Shown here piece by piece: positions 58,557 through 64,000 of a stretch of DNA of 64,000 nt. Positions within the stretch are counted from its first letter, which is position 1. Each line of letters begins with the position of its first letter. The position numbers and the translations under genes were made by a program. The notes beneath the pieces are model-generated. The model was not told where the DNA came from and searched no databases. It saw nothing but the letters and a program-made list of their open reading frames with translations. The DNA is taken from assembly GCA_018894105.1 (NCBI GenBank), contig CM032121.1, positions 32,840,230 through 32,904,229 on the forward strand, given 5' to 3'. Origin of the DNA: Jacaranda mimosifolia. Taxonomy: Eukaryota > Streptophyta > Magnoliopsida > Lamiales > Bignoniaceae.

Positions 58557-60507
58557 ATGGAAGCTGCTGCTGCAAAGCAACAACCTCTGCATATTGTTCT
58601 AGTCCATGGCGCCTGCCACGGGGCATGGAGCTGGTTCAAGCTGAAGCCGCTGCTCGAGGCTGCGGGCCACCGTGTGACCGCCGTTGACCTCGCTGCCTCC
58701 GGTATTCACCGGAGAAGTCTGCATGAGATCCGCACGTTTGCAGACCACACGCAGCCATTACTGGAGCTGATGGCCTCAATTCCGTCGGAGGAGAAGGTGG
58801 TTCTAGTCGGACACAGTCTTGGTGGAATGAGTTTGGCCCTTGCGATGGATTTGTACCTTGATAAAATTAGCGTGGCTGTTTTCCTGGCAGCTTTGATGCC
58901 TGATTCTACACATAGACCATCCTATGTTTTGGACCAGGTAAAGTTGGGTACGTGCTTGCATTTAACTTAATATATCCAAATGTCTTTTTCATGATTTTAT
59001 CTTAATTCAATACAAAGTTTTACATCAGAGTTAAAAAAAATAATTGAGCCATGTAAACAAATCATATATTGTGAGGACATCAAAATTTGAGATGTCGATG
59101 TTATCAATACCAAGGATACGGATGAATTTATATTTGCAGGTTGGATCCTGTAGATAAACAAATCCAAATAAAAACTTGAAAATTTTAAGTATTTGGATAA
59201 AACTTTTAAGTTGAGGGAGATCATGATTTTTCTTATTTCTATGTATCTATCCCACATCATGGATCATATATCTGTTATACAAAACCATTTGTGATTCGGG
59301 TGAGATTAATCCTTCGTGGTTCGGCTCTGCTTGTTGGGTCGTATATTGCAAACAAGACCAGGACACGACTTTAAATCAAAGTCAAGTCGTTAGGGTCGCC
59401 GGAGGATCCCAGTGAAATCCCTCCACCACTCAAATCAAATCACAGAGTTATCAAAGTAATAGGTGGTAGTAAAAAATGTAGAGAGAATTGAAAGTGAAAG
59501 GGATATTGGAGTTTTTGTTATACATGTAAAAGTGGAACCCATGGGTGTTTATAGTTACTGTTCAGTGTTCCCACTTAAGTGGGTGACCCAGCCGTATCAA
59601 ATGCGTACACATGGGCATGATCGGACGGCTATCATTAATTTGGGTCAGTGTCGGGTTATTCGGATCGGATCCGACCTAATAAAAAAGATACAGATCTTGC
59701 CCATTTAATGGAAATTTGACTTTTTTTACCATGCATTATCAATTTGTAATCCTATAAGAGAACAGGAAACTTAACAAGGATATATATATATATATATGTA
59801 TGTTCTTTATTTCTTAGTATGAATGATAAAGGACCAAACAACATTTTAGCGCAAGATATAGTTATGCTATGCATACATAATTAATTAATAAAATATTTTG
59901 TTTAATCAATATTTCACTTCTAGTTCTATACAACTCGATCCATGTTTTTCACCTTCCCTTTTATTTTGAAGTACTTGAAGCAAATCCCAGCAGAAGAGTG
60001 GTTAGACACTCAGTTCTCACCCTATGGTGCCCCAGAAGATAATCTGACTTCAGCACTCTTCGGTCCCAAATTCATCTCGTCCAAATTATATAATTTAAGT
60101 TCACCCGAGGTTTGTTTTCTTTTATCTATTAACATTCCTCTCATACATATATAAGTGCAAATATTACATGTGAATAATTATCAAAATTTGAAAATAAGTA
60201 GTATCCTATATATGATGTCTGTCAGGATGTGGCCTTAGCAAATATGTTGATAAGGCCAAGTTGTCTATTTGTTGAAGATTTGTCTAAGCAGAATCCCTTC
60301 TCAAAAGAAAGATTTGGATCCGTGAAGAGGTTTTATGTAGTGTGCCCAGAGGACCAGGCCATTCCGGTAAAATTTCAGCGCTGGCAAATTGAGACATTTG
60401 GAGTGGACGAAGTGAAGGAAATAGAGAATGCTGATCACATGCCCATGGCCTGCAAGCCCCACGAACTTTGCCAGTGTCTAATTGAGATAGCAAATAAATA
60501 TATTTAG
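58557..60507 (+). CDS. Methylesterase gene 2 (MES/SABP2-type alpha/beta hydrolase)
   Basis: Exons are 58557-58937, 59972-60109 and 60226-60507; introns are GT-AG with phase kept, giving 266 residues. The protein has three extra residues near the N-terminus (MEAAAAKQQP) compared with gene 1 and is closely similar throughout. The triad is Ser87 (VGHSLGG), Asp216 (VCPEDQAIP) and His244 (ENADHMPMA). [20 protein letters not shown] carries the oxyanion-hole region. The same reaction class applies: hydrolysis of a small methyl ester, substrate unknown. Differences near the active site (TED to [10 protein letters not shown] to HMPMACK) could alter substrate choice. No signal peptide is seen. Intron 1 is 1034 bp, a quarter of the length in gene 1. 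No disabling change was found. Confidence 0.9.
59285..59715 (-). mobile_element. Possible small LTR or TRIM-like insertion in intron 1 of gene 2
   Basis: This stretch is more GC-rich than the rest of the intron and has no counterpart in gene 1. A minus-strand AACTATAAACACCCA at about 59544-59558 resembles an LTR TATA box. No matched ends or TSD were found. Confidence 0.3.
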
Positions 60508-60539
60508 TTCCTACTAGAGGGAATTAATTGAACTCTAAG

Positions 60540-61068
60540 CCTGGGACTGTTCCATTCTCATTTTCTATTTCAGAACGATTTGAAATGTATATTTATATGG
60601 TTATTATTTTGCGTGGAACAATAAAAATATATGGCCGGATTAGCATATTGTGGAGATTTTGAAAAAGGATGAAGTGAAAAATAATATTTTAATGTAATAG
60701 TATTAAATATTTTAATCTGATGTTATTATTTAATTTAACGTGTGTCTCATTATTTTTCTAATATATTATGTTATTTTGGACTAAGAAATTATTATTAATT
60801 AGTTAGTGTATTATGTTGGAGTTAGAAATTAGAATTAAATGTAATGTGGAATCCATTATCTTAGGATGATAAAGAATTATCTTTTTAATTAATTAGTTGA
60901 ATTTCTATTTTTAAATTAGTATGTATGTGTTTTAGGTTTGAAATTGATAGTCATAGGTGTGAAAATGAAAATGTAATATTCTTCTTAAAAAGAAGCCTAA
61001 ACAAAAATATTTTCTTATCCGGGACAATGCGAACACAAAAATGACATTCTATAACACAAACAATCTAG
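60540..61068. mobile_element. MITE-like insertion just behind methylesterase gene 2
   Basis: The flank after gene 1 reads GAACTCAAC then TCTCATATGC. After gene 2 it reads GAACTCTAAG, then 529 bp, then CTAAGTCTCATC. The insert is bordered by CTCTAAG (60533-60539) and CCCTAAG (61069-61075), a near-perfect duplication. Its ends (CCTGGGACTGTTCC and the reverse of GATTGTTTGTG) form a loose inverted repeat. Confidence 0.55.
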
Positions 61069-61075
61069 CCCTAAG

Positions 61076-61547
61076 TCTCATCATACTTTGGGGCTTTGTG
61101 ATCTTTTATCTCTAAGATAAGTCTTTCTTTTTAATGAAAATTAAAAGGCAAATAATAAAAAAGTGAGCTAGGGAAGGATGATGTCAAATATATAAAGTTC
61201 CTTTTAGTATTATATGAGCAATTCCATTTGCATGCACTATGATAGGAATTTGTTTGATTGTCTTTATTTTAGGAATAATGAGAATAGAATGAAATTGAAT
61301 TGTGAACAAAGTCCAGGGTAACATATTTAACACTGAGATGAACTTGTATGCATGTATCTATCAGTTCAGTTTTTTTGGTCATGGAAGAAAGAGTACTGAT
61401 TTAATTAAGCCTTCCGTCATGCTTTATCAAAATACCAATATTCAAATTAAAATAGTATATACTAACTCATAAACTAATTACTATAACAAATAATTTGGCA
61501 ATATTGAAAATAATTATGGTCCCAACGCGTTAGTTAATTGGCAATAT
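61076..61547. other. 3' flank shared with methylesterase gene 1, then AT-rich DNA
   Basis: 61076-61240 matches 41205-41400 behind gene 1. Nothing else recognised. Confidence 0.55.
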
Positions 61548-61843
61548 TGTTGAGTTTCAGTGTAAGCCATAGAAATGAGAGGAAACAAAGCTGCGACAGC
61601 AAGCAGAAAAATAGAGCGCACGGAAAAAGAGGAAAAGTGTTGAAAATGCTTAATGCATTAATTGCGAAGAGACGGGTGTATATATACAGGGAAAAGTCTA
61701 AAATCCTTATTAGTTGTAACCACCTAACCCACCTAACTACCTAACCATCTTACTAACAGAATGCTAACAGAAACAATGCAAAATAAATAATGCATGCATG
61801 CAGAATGCATGCAACAATATTCTGCATGCAACAATATTCTACA
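61548..61843 (-). repeat. 3' LTR of the minus-strand Copia element
   Basis: 296 bp; on the minus strand it begins TGTAGAATATTG and ends ACTGAAACTCAACA. It contains the nearby direct repeat GCATGCAACAATATTCT and several ATGCATGC words. A TATA-like CTGTATATATACACC lies at about 61676-61690. Confidence 0.8.
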
Positions 61844-61851
61844 CCCCCCCG

Positions 61852-64000
61852 TCAAGGTGGAGCTTGGTGGACGTCGCACAAGCCCAGCTTGAACAAAATA
61901 TGTTGAAAGGAGGAGACAGAGAGGATTTTGGTGAACACATCCGCCAACTGAAGATTGGAGCTGACATGTTGAGGTGAAATGAAGCCTTTCTTGAACTGTT
62001 CACGAACCACATGGCAGTCGATATCCAGGTGCTTGGTACGTTCATGGAACACTGGGTTCTCGGTGATGTGTATCGCTGCCTTATTGTCACAAAACAAGGG
62101 AATAGGGACAGATACGGGAACCTTAAAATCTTGAAGAAGGTAGGAGATCCACTGAAGTTCACAAGCGATCGAAGCCATACTCCTGTACTTGGCTTCGGCA
62201 GACGATCATGAGACGGTGGACTGTTTTTTTGTTTTCCAGGAGATCGGAACACCACCGAGGAGAACACAGTAACCAGTAACAGATTTTCTGGTAGTGTTGC
62301 ATGTTGCCCAGTCGGCATCACAGTACGCTGATAGCCGTAGGGAATTGTTTGCTGGGAAAAATAGACCCTTCGAGGGACAGCCCTTTAGATAGCGTAGAAC
62401 ATGCATGGCTGCGTTCCAATGTTCAGTAGTAGGGGCGCTAACATACTGGCTTAGCTGTTGCACACTGTAGGTGATATCTGGTCTAGTTAAATTGAGATAC
62501 AGAAGCCTCCCTACCACCCTTCTGTATTGAGCAGGATCTTGACATGGGATGCCAGTGGGAGATAGCTTCAGGTTCTTAGGCAAAGGGGTGTGAGTGGGTT
62601 TAGCTCCGACGAGCCCAGTGTCATCTAGTATATCCAACACGTATTTTCTTTGGTTGAGGTAGGTACCAGTACCTGTCCTAGCAATTTCGACTCCGAGGAA
62701 GTATTTAGCAATGCCGAGATCCTTAATCGTAAACTTGGAGTCGAAGAACTGTTTAACCTTGATGATTTCATGCTGGTCATCTCCGGTAATTAAGACATCG
62801 TCAACGTAAACTAAAAGAGCTAAGAAGGAGCTGTCAGTTTGTCGGGTGAAGAGACAGTGATCGTTCTGAGACTGCTGGAAACCAGATTGTCGCAAGTGAG
62901 CAGTTAATTCAACATTCCACTGTCGGGAAGCTTGTTTTAAACCGTAGAGAGAACGCTGTAGTTTGCAGACTTGTCCAGGTTTAGCCCTAGCATAACCATC
63001 AGGAGGTATCATGTATATTTCCTCGTTGACATACCCATGAAGGAATGCGTTGTTTATGTCAAGCTGATGGATCTCCCATGACTTGGCAGTGGCCAATGCA
63101 AGAAGCAATCGCACTGTGACCAGCTTGGCAACCAGAGAAAAGCTATCAACATAGTCAATCCCAGCCTTCTGGTTGTATCCCTTGGCTACAACCCTTGCCT
63201 TATACCTATCAACACTTCCATCAGGTCTATACTTCACCTTATATACCCACCTGCATCCAATGGCCCTCTTTCCTTTGGGAAGGGATGTTAGCACCCAAGT
63301 ATTATTTGACTCGAGAGCTGCGAGTTCATCCTGCATGGCTGAAATCCACTCAGCCCTAGTGCTTGCTTGTCTGTAAGAATTGGGCTCCTTGACAGTAGAC
63401 ATATTAGCCAAAAAACTCATATATGTAGGGTGCAAGTGAGTGTTTTGAACATGAGGAAAGGTGAGGGGTGTATAAGGAGAACCTGCACGTTGAGTGAGGA
63501 CACCTTCATTAGTACTGATCGATGGGGTGAGCTCACTTTGATGGATGGGGGATGCTGCGGATACATAGTCTTGGAGCCAAGAGGGTTTTCTTTTTGGTCT
63601 GGAGCTGACACGAGGTTGATTAGAGATGTGAGGAATATCGTGACTAGGGTTCTGAGTAGTAGGCTGAGATGAAGTATCATAAGTAAGGGTTAGAGTGGAA
63701 GGGTCAGTCAAACTGTGAGAGTTATTAAGGAGTTCTTCAGGTATAGGAACGGGTATGGGAGGTTGGGCCTCATCATCACATTGTTGTTTTTGGTAAGGAA
63801 AGTGACCTTCATGGAATATTACATTCCTAGAGGTGTATATGGTGTGATTATCCAGATCATAGACCCTAAAACCCTTTTGTCCCATGGCATAACCCAGAAA
63901 TATGCATCTGAAAGCTCTAGGCATGAACTTGTCCTTGTGGGGAAAGGTGTTTGAAGCAAAACATAGGGATCCAAAGATTCTCAGCATGTTGTAGTCAGGA
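61852..64000 (-). pseudogene. Copia pol: integrase end, RT and RNase H, with one stop codon
   Basis: The frame is open from the window edge to 62209, about 597 codons, and then continues in the same frame to 61852. It starts in the integrase C-terminal part (RIFGSLCFASNTF; FLGYAMGQKGFRVYD). RT follows: [61 protein letters not shown] and the catalytic YVDDVL. RNase H has YCDADWA, KSVTGYC, then TGA at 62206-62208 where the family has Arg (CGA to TGA), then SSAEAKYRSMA with Lys where Glu is usual, and PLFCDNKAAI. The tail is KHLDIDCHVVREQ and ADVFTK. It is a fairly young copy damaged by a few point changes. Confidence 0.9.

Larger units (their letters stand above)
61548..64000 (-). mobile_element. 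3' half of a Copia retrotransposon, continuing past the window
   Basis: The 3' LTR lies at 61548-61843. A G7 tract (plus-strand CCCCCCC at 61844-61850) forms the polypurine site beside it. The pol frame runs from the window end to 61852. The 5' LTR, gag and protease would lie beyond 64000. AATAT precedes the LTR and may be one TSD copy. Confidence 0.85.

Noticed and set aside
63173..63954. Plus-strand frames of 67-101 codons
   Set aside because: They run opposite to the long Copia pol frame and show no domain.

Overview
The window looks like intergenic and genic DNA from a flowering-plant nuclear genome, most likely a dicot. It is AT-rich, packed with plant transposable elements, and carries intron-containing plant genes. 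A short piece of inverted-repeat plastid DNA holds the start of ycf1 in the form usual in eudicots. I cannot name the species. Everything here was read by eye and no database search was run, so family names rest on recognisable motifs.

Layout. 1-6.58 kb: AT-rich DNA with a 342-bp Gypsy LTR (1318-1659) and a long LTR-like block (about 1.96-4.12 kb). 6583-15661: a complete but decayed Ty1/Copia element with SIRE-like layout, gag-pol plus an extra ORF region before the 3' LTR, TSD GATAA. 16143-23482: a complete minus-strand Gypsy element of Tat type, TSD GGTAG, with gag and protease but no visible RT or integrase, and an antisense ORF region on the plus strand. 24308-24852: a hAT-type non-autonomous element with an 8-bp TSD. 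26380-32114: a Mutator-like (MULE) transposon with long terminal inverted repeats and a broken transposase. 36039-41185 and 58557-60507: two methylesterase (MES/SABP2-type) genes of three exons each, with intact reading frames. They are the only intact-looking host genes. 42502-42961: nuclear plastid DNA with trnN-GUU and the first 20 codons of ycf1. About 43.74-45.50 kb: 5' part of a Copia element, fused end to end with a truncated minus-strand Gypsy element (about 45.51-49.3 kb). 50402-54134: a hAT transposon with 8-bp TSD, inserted at what looks like a splice acceptor of a decayed En/Spm (CACTA)-type gene whose 3' end lies near 57303. 61548-64000: 3' half of a minus-strand Copia element running off the window.

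The two methylesterase genes are a tandem duplication. They share exon phases, splice sites, intron segments, a short conserved stretch before the ATG and 3' flank. They differ by later insertions: a hAT-type MITE 28 bp upstream of exon 2 in copy 1, and a roughly 530-bp MITE-like insertion just after the stop codon in copy 2. Both keep the Ser-Asp-His triad. The 17 kb between them is filled by transposons and plastid DNA.

I found no clearly new biological system. The points most worth checking are the antisense ORF in the RT-less Tat element, the MITE beside the splice site, the hAT insertion at a splice acceptor, and the plastid insertion.
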